Assembly (NCBI RefSeq): GCF_003056055.1
Contig: NZ_PYFP01000001.1
Span: forward strand, 1,426,001 to 1,490,000
Direction: 5' to 3'
Origin: Glaciimonas sp. PCH181
GTDB taxonomy: Bacteria > Pseudomonadota > Gammaproteobacteria > Burkholderiales > Burkholderiaceae_D
Length of the DNA stretch: 64,000 nucleotides
A program made the translations under genes and the position numbers. The notes under the pieces are model-generated. The model saw nothing but the letters and a program-made list of their open reading frames with translations, was not told where the DNA came from and did not search any database. Position 1 is the stretch's first letter. Each line of letters begins with the position of its first letter. Below are positions 51,967 to 63,100 of this stretch, piece by piece.

Positions 51967-53145
51967 ATGACTATTCGCGTCGCTATCGCTGGCGTTGGAA
52001 TGACCCCTTTTGGAAAATTTATCGACCGTTCGGTGAGAACATCTGCAGAAGAAGCCGTACGAAATGCGCTGGCAGATGCCGGCATCAATGCGGAGCGCGT
52101 CGACCGGGTTTATTTTGGCAATGCGGCTTCCGGCTTGATCACCGGTCAGGAGATGGTTAGGGCGCAAGCCGCGCTCAGATTCACCGGTTTGCTCGGCAAG
52201 CCAATGCTTAGCGTCGAAAACGCCTGCGCGACCGGAAGCACGGCGTTTCACTTGGCTTGGCAAGCCGTTGCCAGTGGCCAGGCAGACGTTGCCATTGCGA
52301 TCGGTGCCGAAAAACTAACTCATGTCGACAAAGCGGTGTCATTTGGCGCCTACGGTGGAGCCGTGGATAAGGAAGATATATTGCCTGCGCACATCGGATC
52401 GGGCACCGGTTCCATTTTTATGGACATCTATGCAGAGCGCACACGGCGCTATATGGCCGCGACTGGAACAACGCCGGCAGACTTCGCACGTATAACCGTT
52501 AAGAGCCGGCACGCTGGATCCATGAATCCGTATGCGCAGTTCCGGAAGGAGACTACGGTAGAGGAAGTGTTGGCCAGCCGCATGATCAGTGACCCACTGA
52601 CGCTTCCGATGTGTTCGTCAATCGGCGACGGCGCAGCTGCAATCGTTCTTTGCTCAAGCACCGTTGCCGCGCAACTGACTGGTTGCAGGCCTGTGTGGGT
52701 GGCAAGCTCAGTGCTTCTTTCGGGTCTGGCTGACTCGACGAAGGAAAGCGCTTCGGTTCGAGCAGCGCAAGCGGCTTATGAAGCGGCGTCGATCGGGCCA
52801 GACGAAGTTCACGTCGCAGAGGTTCATGATGCATCAGCGCCTGGAGAACTGATTAATTATGAGGTCGTGCAATTCTGTAAGCCTGGACAAGCTGTGGAAC
52901 TGCTGCGTAGCGGAGCCACCGAAATTGGGGGAAGGATCTCCGTGAATCCGAGCGGCGGCCTGTTAAGCCGGGGTCACCCAATCGGCGCAACTGGTACCGC
53001 CCAACTCGTGGAGTTGGTCCAACAGCTCCGCGGCGAATCTGGCGAACGTCAGCGGCCATCAGCGAAAGTCGCTCTGGCCCAAAACTCGGGCGGACAAGTA
53101 GGCGGCGAATCGGCGGCGGCAGTTGTTTCTATTCTGGTCGTATAA
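51967..53145 (+). CDS. Thiolase-family protein (acetyl-CoA acetyltransferase-like)
   Basis: A 392-residue thiolase. AIAGVGMTPFGKFIDRSVRT at the start, the nucleophile Cys in LSVENACATGSTAFHLAWQA, a glycine-rich IGDGAAAIVLCS region, VAEVHDASAPGELINYEVVQ in place of the usual N-E-A-F-A motif, and GGLLSRGHPIGATGTAQLVE with the catalytic His. The H-D motif points to the SCP-x/non-specific lipid-transfer thiolase branch, which acts on bulky or branched acyl-CoAs. It is followed 52 bases later by the SDR. Confidence 0.9.
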   Translation: MTIRVAIAGVGMTPFGKFIDRSVRTSAEEAVRNALADAGINAERVDRVYFGNAASGLITGQEMVRAQAALRFTGLLGKPMLSVENACATGSTAFHLAWQAVASGQADVAIAIGAEKLTHVDKAVSFGAYGGAVDKEDILPAHIGSGTGSIFMDIYAERTRRYMAATGTTPADFARITVKSRHAGSMNPYAQFRKETTVEEVLASRMISDPLTLPMCSSIGDGAAAIVLCSSTVAAQLTGCRPVWVASSVLLSGLADSTKESASVRAAQAAYEAASIGPDEVHVAEVHDASAPGELINYEVVQFCKPGQAVELLRSGATEIGGRISVNPSGGLLSRGHPIGATGTAQLVELVQQLRGESGERQRPSAKVALAQNSGGQVGGESAAAVVSILVV

Positions 53146-53197
53146 CACTCTTAAGCAAATAGTTCCCTTAGACCGATTGAAGTATCAGGAGGAAGAA

Positions 53198-54112
53198 ATG
53201 ACGCATTGGCTGAAAGACAAAGTAATAATTGTGACCGGCTCTGGTGCTGGCGTTGGCAAAGAAATAGCGCTTGAAGCGGCGCGCCAAGGTGCACGAGTGG
53301 TTGTGAATGACCTAGGCGTAAGTATGGATGGTGCCGGGGGTAGCGCAGGACCTGCGCAGCAGACTGTAGACCAAATTTGTGCTGCTGGTGGTGAAGCTAT
53401 CGCCAATACCGATAGCGTTGCAGATTGGAGCGCAGCCCAACGCATCGTCCAGCAGGCACTTGATGTATATGGACGAGTCGACGGACTGGTCAACAACGCA
53501 GGCAACCTCCGCGATGTGATTTTCCACAAGATGCAAGAAGAGGACTTTGATGCGGTTGTAAAGGTGCATCTAAAGGGCTGCTTCAACATGGCACGTGCTG
53601 TTGCGCCACATTTCAAGGGTCAGGAGACCGGCGCCATCGTGCACATGACGTCGACATCAGGGCTAATTGGCAATGTCGGCCAAGCTAACTACGCGGCGGC
53701 GAAGATGGGTATTATTGGCCTCTCAAAGTCGATTGCGCTCGACATGGAGCGTTTTGGTGTGCGATCAAATTGCATTGCACCTTTCGCATTTACCCGCATG
53801 GTAAGCTCGATTCCGACCGACACTCCGGAAGGGCTAGCGCGCACACAGGTCAATCAAAGGATGGAAGTTGCCAAGATTGCCCCGTTCACATGCGCATTGC
53901 TAACTGATCGGGCCCGTGATGTGACAGGCCAGATATTCGGTGTTCGGAATAACGAAATCTATCTGTTCTCGCAGCCTCGTCCAATCCGCACTGCACATAG
54001 GGGAGACGGCTGGACCGTCGATACCTGCCTCGAAGTGGCGCTGCCAATGCTGAAGCCGTCCTTTTTCCCGCTCGACAAGTCGCGCGACGTCTTCACCTGG
54101 GACCCGGTCTGA
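53198..54112 (+). CDS. SDR-family dehydrogenase (3-hydroxyacyl-CoA dehydrogenase, MFE-2-like)
   Basis: The ATG at 53198 has AGGAGGAAGAA before it; an upstream frame overlapping the thiolase is ignored. The 304-residue product starts THWLKDKVIIVTGSGAGVGK with TGxxxGxG, has VNDLGVSMDGAGGSAGPAQQ (as in the 17-beta-hydroxysteroid/MFE-2 group), LVNNAGNLRD, the catalytic Ser in HMTSTSGLIGNVGQANYAAA, and YAAAKMG carrying Y-x-x-x-K. It likely oxidises a 3-hydroxyacyl-CoA made by the hydratase for cleavage by the thiolase. Confidence 0.9.
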   Translation: MTHWLKDKVIIVTGSGAGVGKEIALEAARQGARVVVNDLGVSMDGAGGSAGPAQQTVDQICAAGGEAIANTDSVADWSAAQRIVQQALDVYGRVDGLVNNAGNLRDVIFHKMQEEDFDAVVKVHLKGCFNMARAVAPHFKGQETGAIVHMTSTSGLIGNVGQANYAAAKMGIIGLSKSIALDMERFGVRSNCIAPFAFTRMVSSIPTDTPEGLARTQVNQRMEVAKIAPFTCALLTDRARDVTGQIFGVRNNEIYLFSQPRPIRTAHRGDGWTVDTCLEVALPMLKPSFFPLDKSRDVFTWDPV

Positions 54113-54127
54113 GGCCGCACAGGCCCA

Positions 54128-54374
54128 GGCAGGTCGCTGATCGATTACGGCATGTTCCTGCAAAACCTCATGCTCGCAGCTCGGGCACTGGGCCTGCACA
54201 CGTACCCGCAAGCGGCATGGAATAACTACGCCAAGATCGTCGGCCCATTCATCGGCGCGGGAGCCGACGAGATGCTGGTCTGCGGCATGTCTTGGCTACG
54301 CGGTCGAAACCGCGCTTGTGAACACCTACAGCACGCCGCGGGCAAAGCCAGAGAGTTTCACGCGCTGGGTCTGA
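54128..54374 (+). pseudogene. Third nitroreductase copy, C-terminal fragment
   Basis: GRSLIDYGMFLQNLMLAARA, LGLHTYPQAAWNNYAKIVGP and FIGAGADEMLVCGMS align with the intact enzyme at 46538. One base change of frame at 54293 (TCTTGGCTACGC) moves the rest (VNTYSTPRAKPESFTRWV) into another frame. It starts abruptly 15 bases after the SDR stop; the first 150 codons are absent. Confidence 0.85.
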
Positions 54375-54435
54375 CCGAGTTGCCCGTTTTTTAGCGATCA
54401 CACCGAAGCCATCCACAACACACAAAGGAACTAAC

Positions 54436-55572
54436 ATGGACTTTAAGTTTTCAGAGGACTCACTCGCCCTGCAGGCGTCCACCCGGGAAGTAGTCAACGA
54501 CCTCCTCAAGCATGAGCCGCACTTTCACGAGACCAACGTGGTGCCGCAAGAGGTGGACGCGACGCTGCGGACGATGGGGTACTACGGGCTGGCGATCCCT
54601 GAAGAATTCGGTGGAACCAATGTCGACAAGGTCAGTTCGGCGCTGATCCAACTAGAACTCGCGCGCATGCCTCCCCAGTTCTGGCCCTCGATTCGTCAAG
54701 CCTTGGGGCCGATCCCCCAATTGCTCCTCCTGCACGGTACCCCGAAGCAAAAGGACAATTGGCTGCCGCGGATCGCGGCCGGCGCGACGGTCTGCTTCGC
54801 ACTCACCGAGCCCGATGCCGGCTCGGACGTGGCAGCGATGAGAACCACCGCCGTAAAAATGGGCGACCGATGGGTGCTGAACGGATCCAAGACCTACATC
54901 TCGAATGCCGAGCGAGGCGATGTTTTCCTGGTGTTTGCCAAGACCGACAAGAGCAAAGGGCGAGACGGCGTGTCGGCCTTTCTCGTGGAGCCGCAAACTC
55001 CCGGATTCAGCATGAGCAAGCCCATTCGCACGATGGGCTTCATGACCAATGGCGTTTACGGGCTCACGTTCGATAACTGCGAAATCCCTGCGGAAAATCT
55101 GCTTGGCGAAGAGAACCGCGGCTTCTACTACGCGGTCTCGGGGTTGAATGAAGCTCGCATCAATGTCGGCTGCCAAGCCCTCGGAGGCAGCCAGATTGCC
55201 TTCGAGCACGCGCTCCAGTATTCCAAGGATCGCGTGACCTTTGGCCAACCGCTGTCAAGCCACCAAGTCCTGCAACACATGCTGGCGGATATGGCCATGG
55301 AGCAGCATGCTGCGCGAATGCTGTTGTTAGAAGCCGCATGGAGCCTGGAGAATGGTGCGGACGTGCGCTTGAAGTCCTCCTATGCCAAGGTGTTCTGTAC
55401 GGAGGTCGCCAATCGCATTGCGGACAAGGCATTGCAAATCTTCGGAGGCGCCGGCTATATCAAGGGCATGGTGGTTGAACGCGTGTACCGCGAGTTGAGG
55501 GTCATGCGGATCTTCGAGGGTGCGAACGAAATCCAACGCAACATGATTGCGAAGCAGTTGCTGAAGGAATAG
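54436..55572 (+). CDS. Acyl-CoA dehydrogenase
   Basis: A 378-residue FAD enzyme after AAAGGAACTAAC. Motifs: DFKFSEDSLALQASTREVVN, then MGYYGLAIPEEFGGTNVDKV, CFALTEPDAGSDVAAMRTTA (FAD/substrate loop), RIFEGANEIQRNMIAKQLL (with the catalytic Glu position in FEGANE), and GGAGYIKGMVVERVYREL. It introduces the alpha-beta double bond in an acyl-CoA and passes electrons to ETF, which is encoded about 0.9 kb downstream. A dead IS6-family element separates them. Confidence 0.93.
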   Translation: MDFKFSEDSLALQASTREVVNDLLKHEPHFHETNVVPQEVDATLRTMGYYGLAIPEEFGGTNVDKVSSALIQLELARMPPQFWPSIRQALGPIPQLLLLHGTPKQKDNWLPRIAAGATVCFALTEPDAGSDVAAMRTTAVKMGDRWVLNGSKTYISNAERGDVFLVFAKTDKSKGRDGVSAFLVEPQTPGFSMSKPIRTMGFMTNGVYGLTFDNCEIPAENLLGEENRGFYYAVSGLNEARINVGCQALGGSQIAFEHALQYSKDRVTFGQPLSSHQVLQHMLADMAMEQHAARMLLLEAAWSLENGADVRLKSSYAKVFCTEVANRIADKALQIFGGAGYIKGMVVERVYRELRVMRIFEGANEIQRNMIAKQLLKE

Positions 55573-55635
55573 TTCTTATAACGGACGAAAGCAGCACTTC
55601 GAATCTTGCGGAGTGCTTGCCCCAGATGTTTTTAC

Positions 55636-56459
55636 GGTTCTGTCGCGTTGATCAAAGTCATCGAGTCGCTCAGGTAGACTGCTGTCTTTGAAAAAAGGGC
55701 GAACCGACATGCTCAAAGCCAAAGGGATGCGATTTCCCATCGACGTGATTCTGGTCTGCATCCGTTAGTACGCAGCCTACCCATTGAGTTACCGTCACCT
55801 GGAAGAAGTGATGGAAGAACGCGGCGTGGTTGTCGATCACTCATCGATCAATCGCTGGGCGATCCGGTTTCTGCCGTTACTTGAAAAGGCTTTCCACAAG
55901 CACAAGCGTCCGGTTGGCGGAAGCTGGCGAATGGACGAGACCTATATAAAAGTCAAAGGCGTCTGGAAGTATCTCTATCGGGCCGTGGACAAGGAAGGCA
56001 ACACGGTCGATTTTCTATTGACGGCCAAGCGGGACAAGTCGGCGGCGAAACGTTTTTTCAACAAAGCCATGCAAGCTCATGGCGTTCCTGAAAAAGTCAC
56101 GATGGATAAAAGCGGCGCCAACAAGGCGGCGATTGATGAGATCAATGCCGGCATGGACATTCCGATGGTCGTTCGGCAGATCAAATACCTCACCAATGTC
56201 GTCGAACAGGACCATCGGGCCGTCAAGCGCGTGACCAAGCCGATGCTCAACTTCAAATCATTTCGGTCCGCCAAACACATCTTAGCTTGCATTGAACTCA
56301 TGCACATGATCCGTAAAAGCCGGCTCATGATGGAAGGCACCGATGAGATGACTTTTGCAGACCAATTTTATGCATTAGCGGGAAAAATCCATCCAGTTTG
56401 AAGGCCGGTGCACCGGCCCAGCTAAAAATCCGACTTGTCCTTGCTAACGCAACAGAACC
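55636..56459. mobile_element. IS6-family insertion sequence, 824 bp, inactive
   Basis: Terminal inverted repeats GGTTCTGTCGCGTT (55636-55649) and the complement of AACGCAACAGAACC (56446-56459) match at 13 of 14 positions. Length and gene content fit the IS6/IS26 family. The 8-bp flanks (GTTTTTAC and AGATCACG) are not duplicated, as expected after a cointegrate-type rearrangement. It lies between the acyl-CoA dehydrogenase and etfB. Confidence 0.85.
55709..56401 (+). pseudogene. IS6-family transposase with in-frame stop
   Basis: Reads LKAKGMRFPIDVILVCIR, then TAG (55766-55768), then YAAYPLSYRHLEEVMEERGV. In intact relatives the stop position is Trp (TGG). The DDE core is otherwise kept: WRMDETYIKVKGVWKYLYRA, VTMDKSGANKAAIDEINAG, NVVEQDHRAVKRVTKPML. 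Translation could restart at 55799 or later, but this would lack the N-terminal domain. Confidence 0.88.
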
Positions 56460-56511
56460 AGATCACGTGCCGATTGTATTAAGAATCACTATTGAATGAA
56501 AAGGGAAACAG

Positions 56512-57261
56512 ATGAAAATATTAGTTCCAGTCAAGCGTGTAGTCGACTACAACGTGAAAGTACGCGTCAAATCCGATGGCATAGGTGTGGATATTGCCAA
56601 CGTCAAAATGTCGATGAATCCGTTTGATGAAATTGCGATGGAAGAAGCCACGCGTCTAAAAGAAGGCGGCAAGGTCACCGAAGTGATCGCGATTTCCTGC
56701 GGTGTCACCCAATGCCAGGAAACGCTGCGCACCGCGATGGCGATCGGCGCCGACCGCGCCATCCTGGTCGAGTCCGATGTCGAGCTGCAACCGCTGGCGG
56801 TGGCCAAACTGTTGAAGGCGATTGCGGATAAGGAGCAACCGCAGCTGATCATCCTCGGCAAGCAGGCGATCGACGACGATTGCAACCAGACCGGCCAGAT
56901 GCTGGCCGCCTTGCTGGACTGGCCGCAAGCGACCTTTGCCTCAAAGGTCATGCTGGAAGAGGGCAAAGTGCTGGTCACGCGCGAAGTCGACGGCGGCCTG
57001 GAAACCCTGGCTTTGACGCTGCCGGCCATCATCACCACCGACTTGCGCCTGAACGAGCCGCGTTACGTGACGCTGCCGAACATCATGAAAGCCAAGAAGA
57101 AACCCCTGGATGTGTGCAAGCCGGCCGATCTGGGCGTCGATGTCAGTCCCCGGCTGAAGACGCTGAAAGTGGTAGAACCTGCCAAACGAAGCGCCGGGAT
57201 CAAGGTGCCGGACGTGGCTACGCTGGTAGCCAAATTGCGTAACGAAGCCAAGGTCATTTAA
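56512..57261 (+). CDS. etfB: Electron transfer flavoprotein beta subunit
   Basis: A 249-residue Etf[21 protein letters not shown], then [20 protein letters not shown] (family signature), [20 protein letters not shown] and [20 protein letters not shown] with [20 protein letters not shown]. It binds AMP and forms the heterodimer that accepts electrons from acyl-CoA dehydrogenases. AGGGAAACAG precedes the ATG. The IS6 element 52 bases upstream may have separated it from earlier promoters. Confidence 0.95.
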   Translation: MKILVPVKRVVDYNVKVRVKSDGIGVDIANVKMSMNPFDEIAMEEATRLKEGGKVTEVIAISCGVTQCQETLRTAMAIGADRAILVESDVELQPLAVAKLLKAIADKEQPQLIILGKQAIDDDCNQTGQMLAALLDWPQATFASKVMLEEGKVLVTREVDGGLETLALTLPAIITTDLRLNEPRYVTLPNIMKAKKKPLDVCKPADLGVDVSPRLKTLKVVEPAKRSAGIKVPDVATLVAKLRNEAKVI

Positions 57262-57345
57262 TCCGCGACCACTTTTACCACCGAACCGATGCAGCGGGCC
57301 GCCGCCTTTGCAGGCGACCGCAACACCTCATCATCAGGAGATACC

Positions 57346-58275
57346 ATGACCGCTCTCGTCATAGCTGAACACGATAACGCCACCTTAAAGGGCAGCACCC
57401 TCAACACCATCACCGCCGCCATCCAATGCGGCGGCGAGGTCCATGTAATGATCGCCGGCAAAGACTGTGGTGTGGCGGCCCAAGCCGCTGCGCAAGCCGC
57501 CGGCGTGACCAAAGTACTGGTCGCTGACGCGGCGTATTTTGCCGATGGCCTGGCCGAAAACGTCGCCGAACAAGTGCTGGCGCTGGCCGCCAACTACAGC
57601 CACATCCTGGCTCCGGCCACCGCCTACGGCAAGAATATCCTGCCGCGCGTCGCAGCCAAGTTGGATGTCGGCCAGATTTCCGAAATCGTCAAAGTCGACA
57701 GCCCAGATACCTTCGAGCGTCCGATCTATGCCGGCAACGCGATTGCCACCGTGCAATCGATCGATGCGATCAAAGTCATCACCGTCCGGACCACCGGTTT
57801 CGATGCGGCTGCAGGCGGTGGTTCGGCTGCGGTCGAGAACATCGGCGCGGCAGCAGATTTTGCCAAGTCGGCATTCGTCTCGCGTGCACTGGCCAAGTCG
57901 GACCGGCCAGAACTGACTGCGGCCAAAGTCATCGTCTCCGGCGGCCGCGGCCTGGGTTCGGCGGACAACTTCAAGATCCTGGAGCCATTGGCCGACAAGC
58001 TCGGCGCCGCAATGGGCGCGTCCCGTGCCGCGGTCGATGCCGGTTTCGTACCGAACGACTGGCAAATCGGCCAAACCGGCAAGATCGTCGCACCGCAGCT
58101 GTATATCGCGGTCGGCATTTCCGGCGCGATCCAGCATTTGGCCGGGATGAAGGATTCCAAGGTGATCGTCGCGATCAACAAGGATGAAGAGGCGCCGATC
58201 TTTGCGGTAGCGGACTACGGTATCGTCGGGGATTTGTTCGAAATCGTGCCGCAACTGGTGGATGAACTCGGATAA
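57346..58275 (+). CDS. etfA: Electron transfer flavoprotein alpha subunit
   Basis: A 309-residue EtfA. The ATG at 57346 is preceded by CAGGAGATACC; an earlier in-frame start lacks a site. The N-terminal part is [20 protein letters not shown]; the FAD domain has [20 protein letters not shown], the [20 protein letters not shown] motif, then [20 protein letters not shown] and [20 protein letters not shown]. It holds the redox FAD of ETF. It is 84 bases after etfB. Confidence 0.95.
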   Translation: MTALVIAEHDNATLKGSTLNTITAAIQCGGEVHVMIAGKDCGVAAQAAAQAAGVTKVLVADAAYFADGLAENVAEQVLALAANYSHILAPATAYGKNILPRVAAKLDVGQISEIVKVDSPDTFERPIYAGNAIATVQSIDAIKVITVRTTGFDAAAGGGSAAVENIGAAADFAKSAFVSRALAKSDRPELTAAKVIVSGGRGLGSADNFKILEPLADKLGAAMGASRAAVDAGFVPNDWQIGQTGKIVAPQLYIAVGISGAIQHLAGMKDSKVIVAINKDEEAPIFAVADYGIVGDLFEIVPQLVDELG

Positions 58276-58378
58276 AACGTTTAGATATACAACGCCCCCC
58301 ACAAGAGTTTCGTCGCATATCCATCATTACAATAGAGACCTCAGGGTTTATCGACGTTTGATACAGCAAAGACTTTAA

Positions 58379-60049
58379 ATGACAAAAGACTTACTGGAAC
58401 AACACGGCCCGCGCGAAGCGATGGAATATGACATCGTCATCGTCGGCGGCGGCCCGGCCGGCTTGTCGGCAGCCATCAAACTTAAACAGTTGGCATGGGA
58501 AAAAGGTAATGGCGTGTCCGTCTGCGTACTGGAAAAAGGCGGCGAGCTTGGCGCGCACATCCTGTCCGGCGCGGTCATGGATCCGATCGCGATCAACGAG
58601 CTATTTCCAAACTGGAAAGAACTGGGTGCGCCATTGACGACTGAGGTCAGCGAAGACCGCTTCCTATTTTTGACAGAGAGAAAAGCCGTCAAAACACCGA
58701 ACTGGATGCTGCCCGCCTGCTTTCAGAACCACGGAAATTTCGTTATCTCGCTAGCCAATGTCGTGCGCTGGCTAGGCCCGCAAGCCGAGGCATTGGGCGT
58801 TGACATTTTCCCTGGTTTTGCCGCAGCTGAAGTGTTGTACAACGACGATGGTTCGGTTAAGGGCGTCGCGACCGGAAACATGGGCATCGACCGCCACGCT
58901 CAGCCGACAGCGGCGTTCCAGCTCGGCATGGAATTGCATGCCAAATACACACTTTTTGCCGAAGGCGCACGCGGCCATCTGGGCAAACAGTTGATAAGCA
59001 AGTTTGATCTCAATAAAGGCAAGGATCCGCAGACTTACGCTATCGGCATCAAGGAATTGTGGGAAATCGATCCGAAGATGCATCAACCCGGCCTAGTCGT
59101 CCACACAGCTGGCTGGCCTCTCGATACCAGCACCTATGGCGGTTCCTTTCTATATCATCTGGAGAACAATCAGGTGGCGGTCGGTTACGTGGAGGGACTC
59201 GCCTACGAAAACCCGTATCTGTCGCCGTATGAAGAATTTCAGCGCTACAAGACGCATCCTGAAATCCGACAATTCTTTGAAGGCGGCAAACGCATTTCGT
59301 ACGGCGCGCGCGCGATCACCGCTGGCGGCCTGCAATCGCTGCCTAAGCTGAGCTTCCCCGGTGGCGCGCTAATTGGCTGTGATGCCGGCTTTTTGAATGC
59401 CAGCCGCATTAAGGGCAGCCATGCCGCGATTAAGAGCGGCATGCTGGCCGCCGATGCGGCATTCGATGCCTTGAACGCGAATCGCCAATACGATGAATTG
59501 ACGGCGTATTCGCAAGCGTTTGAACGATCCTGGCTGCAGGATGAATTGCATCGGGCGCGCAATTTCAAACCGTGGATGAGCAAAGGGCTGGTCACCGGCA
59601 CGCTAATGGTGGGCATCGATCAAGTGTTGTTCCGCGGCAAGGCTCCATGGACCCTGCATCACACGCATGCCGACCACAAGTGCCTGAAGCCAGCCGCGAA
59701 CTACGCCCCGATTGTGTATCCGAAACCGGATGGCAAGCTGACCTTCGATCGTTTGTCTTCGGTATTTATCTCAAACACGAACCATGCGGAAGACCAACCG
59801 GTACATTTGACGTTGAAAGATGCGAGTGTGCCGATCAATCTCAACCTGGCGAAATATGCTGGCCCCGAGGCGAAGTACTGCCCCGCAGGCGTGTACGAGT
59901 TTGTAAAAACCGATGCCGGTGACGAGCGTTTGCAAATCAATGCGCAGAATTGCGTGCATTGCAAAACCTGTGACATCAAGGATTCGACCCAGAATATCGT
60001 GTGGATCACTCCAGAAGGTGGCGGCGGACCGAATTATTCGGCGATGTAG
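58379..60049 (+). CDS. Electron transfer flavoprotein-ubiquinone oxidoreductase
   Basis: A 556-residue ETF-QO. The FAD motif is YDIVIVGGGPAGLSAAIKLK; GAHILSGAVMDPIAINELFP is typical of the family; GAIIG-like GGALIGCDAGFLNASRIKGS lies near residue 330. The C-terminal 4Fe-4S site has Cys in AKYCPAGVYEF and in QNCVHCKTCDIKDSTQNIVW. It is a monotopic inner-membrane protein that moves electrons from ETF to ubiquinone. It follows etfA by 103 bases. Confidence 0.95.
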   Translation: MTKDLLEQHGPREAMEYDIVIVGGGPAGLSAAIKLKQLAWEKGNGVSVCVLEKGGELGAHILSGAVMDPIAINELFPNWKELGAPLTTEVSEDRFLFLTERKAVKTPNWMLPACFQNHGNFVISLANVVRWLGPQAEALGVDIFPGFAAAEVLYNDDGSVKGVATGNMGIDRHAQPTAAFQLGMELHAKYTLFAEGARGHLGKQLISKFDLNKGKDPQTYAIGIKELWEIDPKMHQPGLVVHTAGWPLDTSTYGGSFLYHLENNQVAVGYVEGLAYENPYLSPYEEFQRYKTHPEIRQFFEGGKRISYGARAITAGGLQSLPKLSFPGGALIGCDAGFLNASRIKGSHAAIKSGMLAADAAFDALNANRQYDELTAYSQAFERSWLQDELHRARNFKPWMSKGLVTGTLMVGIDQVLFRGKAPWTLHHTHADHKCLKPAANYAPIVYPKPDGKLTFDRLSSVFISNTNHAEDQPVHLTLKDASVPINLNLAKYAGPEAKYCPAGVYEFVKTDAGDERLQINAQNCVHCKTCDIKDSTQNIVWITPEGGGGPNYSAM

Positions 60050-60101
60050 ATCCTCAGTTCGAATCCACTATCCCTCAACGCACCCATGAATCAATAATGT
60101 A

Positions 60102-63100
60102 ATGATCACCGCACTTCATAACCCACGTCCCATCCGTAAACTTCTGGTCGCTAACCGCTCCGAAATCTGCATCCGCGTGATGCGGGCTGCTGCCGAACTC
60201 GGTATTCGGACGGTGGCGATTTATGCTGCAGAAGATCGTTTTGCCTTGCATCGGTTTAAGGCAGACGAGAGCTATCTGGTCGGAGAAGGCAAGAAACCGA
60301 TTGCGGCCTATCTGGATATTGACGACATCATTCGTATTGCTAAAGAAGCGAAAGTCGATGCGATTCATCCGGGCTATGGCTTCTTGTCCGAGAATCCTGA
60401 ATTTGCCGAGGCTTGCGCTAAAAATGGCATCGCCTTTATCGGCCCGTCGCCAACCGTGATGCGCACGCTGGGTAATAAAGTTGCGGCCCGTAATGCGGCT
60501 GTGGCGGCCGGTGTGCCGGTGATGCCAGCCACGGCTGCGTTGCCGCATGATATTGACGTGGCGCACAAAATGGCGGCGGAAGTCGGCTATCCGTTGATGC
60601 TGAAAGCCAGCTGGGGTGGCGGCGGTCGCGGGATGCGCGTGATCGAAAGCGCAGAGGAATTGCCGGGGCAGCTAGAAATGGCGCGGCGCGAGGCGCTGGC
60701 TGCTTTTGGCAACGATGAAATGTATCTGGAGAAACTGGTGCGGCGTGCGCGTCACGTTGAAGTCCAGATTCTGGGCGATAAGCACGGCAATCTGGTGCAT
60801 TTGTTTGAGCGCGATTGCTCGGTTCAACGGCGCAATCAAAAGGTCGTGGAACGCGCGCCCGCGCCGTATCTGGATGCGGCGACCCGCGCCGATCTCTGTG
60901 AATCTGCATTGCGTCTGGGTCGTGCGGTCAACTATACCCATGCCGGAACGGTCGAATTTTTGATGGATGCCGATACCGGCAAGTTCTATTTCATTGAAGT
61001 TAACCCACGGATTCAGGTAGAACACACCGTCACCGAACAAGTGACCGGCATCGATATCGTCAAGGCGCAAATCCGTATTACGCAAGGCGCGGTGATTGGT
61101 GATACCAGCGCCAGTGCCGAGCATTCTGCTGGCGTCCCGGCGCAAGCGGATATCCGCCTGAACGGTCATGCGCTGCAATGCCGCGTCACGACAGAAGATC
61201 CCGAAAACAATTTCACGCCCGATTATGGTCGTTTGACCGCGTATCGCAGCGCGTCCGGTTTCGGTATTCGTCTGGATGGCGGCACTGCTTATTCGGGCGC
61301 GGTGATTACGCCGTATTACGATTCGCTGCTGGTAAAAGTGACGGCGCATGCGCCTAGTTCAGAAGAAGCAATTGCGCGAATGGATCGTGCGCTGCGCGAA
61401 TTCCGCATCCGTGGCGTGTCGACGAATCTGCTGTTTCTTGAGAACGTCATCAATCATCCGCAATTCAAATCCGGCGAATGTATTACGCGCTTTATCGATA
61501 CGACGCCTGCGCTATTCCAGTTTGCCAAACGACGTGATCGTGCGACGCGTATCTTGCGTTTCATCGGTGAGGTAGCGGTTAACGGTAATCCGGAAATGAA
61601 GGGACGCGTGCAGCCGGTGGGCATTGTGCCGACGCCGCTGATTCCCAAGACCGACAGACTCGCGCCTATTGCGCCCGGCAGCCGTGACAAATTGATCGCC
61701 CTCGGCCCGGACAAGTTTGCCCAATGGATGAAAGAGCAGCCGCAAGTCTTGCTGACCGACACCTCCATGCGCGATGCGCATCAATCGTTGTTTGCTACTC
61801 GCATGCGGACCGCTGACATGCTAGCGATTGCGCCTGCATATGCGCGGACGTTGCCGAATTTATTTTCGATGGAATGTTGGGGCGGTGCGACATTTGACGT
61901 GGCAATGCGCTTTCTGAAAGAAGATCCGTGGGAACGTCTGACGCAATTGCGTGAGCGCGTGCCAAATATTCTGTTTCAGATGTTGTTGCGCGGCTCTAAC
62001 GCGGTTGGCTATACCAACTATGCCGACAATGTGGTGAAACATTTTGTCGAACAGGCAGCAAAGGGTGGTATCGATTTGTTCCGTGTATTTGACTCGCTGA
62101 ATTGGGTTGAGAACATGCGCGTGGCGATTGACGCGGTGCGCGAATCCGGCGCGTTATGTGAAGGCGCGATCTGTTACAGCGGCGATTTGCTGGATGCCAA
62201 ACGGGTCAAATACGACCTGAAGTATTACGTCACGATGGCTAAGGATTTAGAGCGTGCCGGGGTCAATATTCTGGCGATCAAGGACATGGCCGGGATTTGC
62301 AAACCGCAGGCAGCACGGTTGCTAGTGAAAACGTTAAAAGAAGAAGTCGGCCTGCCGATTCATTTCCACACGCATGACACTAGCGGCATCAGCGCCGCCA
62401 GTGTGCTGGCGGCTATCGAAGCCGGTTGCGATGCGGTGGATGGCGCGATGGATGCGATGAGCGGCCTGACTTCTCAGCCGAATCTGGGCGCGATTGCAGC
62501 AGCCTTGCGCGGCACTGAACGCGATCCGCAACTCGACTCGACCGCGATGTTTGGCATTTCACAATACTGGGAAGGCGTGCGGCGTGCGTATGCGCCGTTT
62601 GAGGCGGATATTCGGTCCGGCACCTCAGATGTGTATCGTCATGAAATGCCGGGTGGTCAATACACCAACTTGCGCGAACAGGCGCGGGCGATGGGATTGG
62701 CGCACCGCTGGACCGAGGTTTCGCAAGCCTATTCGGACGTGAATCAGCTGTTCGGTGACATTGTGAAAGTGACGCCGACGTCCAAGGTAGTGGGCGATAT
62801 GGCGTTGTTCATGGTCGCCAACGATCTGACCCCGGCGGATGTGAGTAATCCAGATAAAGAAGTCGCTTTTCCGGATTCTGTGATTTCCTTATTCAAGGGC
62901 GAGTTGGGCTTTCCGGCGGATGGTTTTCCGAAGCCGCTAGAGCAGAAAATACTCAAAGGCGGCCAGCCGATGGTTGGGCGTCCCGGCGCACATTTGCCGC
63001 CAGTCGATTTGGTGTTAGTTCGCGCTGAAGCTGAAAAAGCCGTTGAGCGCAGCATCACCGAGCAAGAACTGTCGTCGTATCTGATGTATCCGAAAGTCTT

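Noticed and set aside
55628..56467. Target-site duplication of the IS6 element
   Set aside because: The 8-bp flanks GTTTTTAC and AGATCACG differ, so no duplication is claimed.
57385..58302. 305-residue leftward frame opposite etfA
   Set aside because: A shadow of etfA. Its composition (Asp/Gly/Arg-rich) is typical of antisense frames in this GC range.
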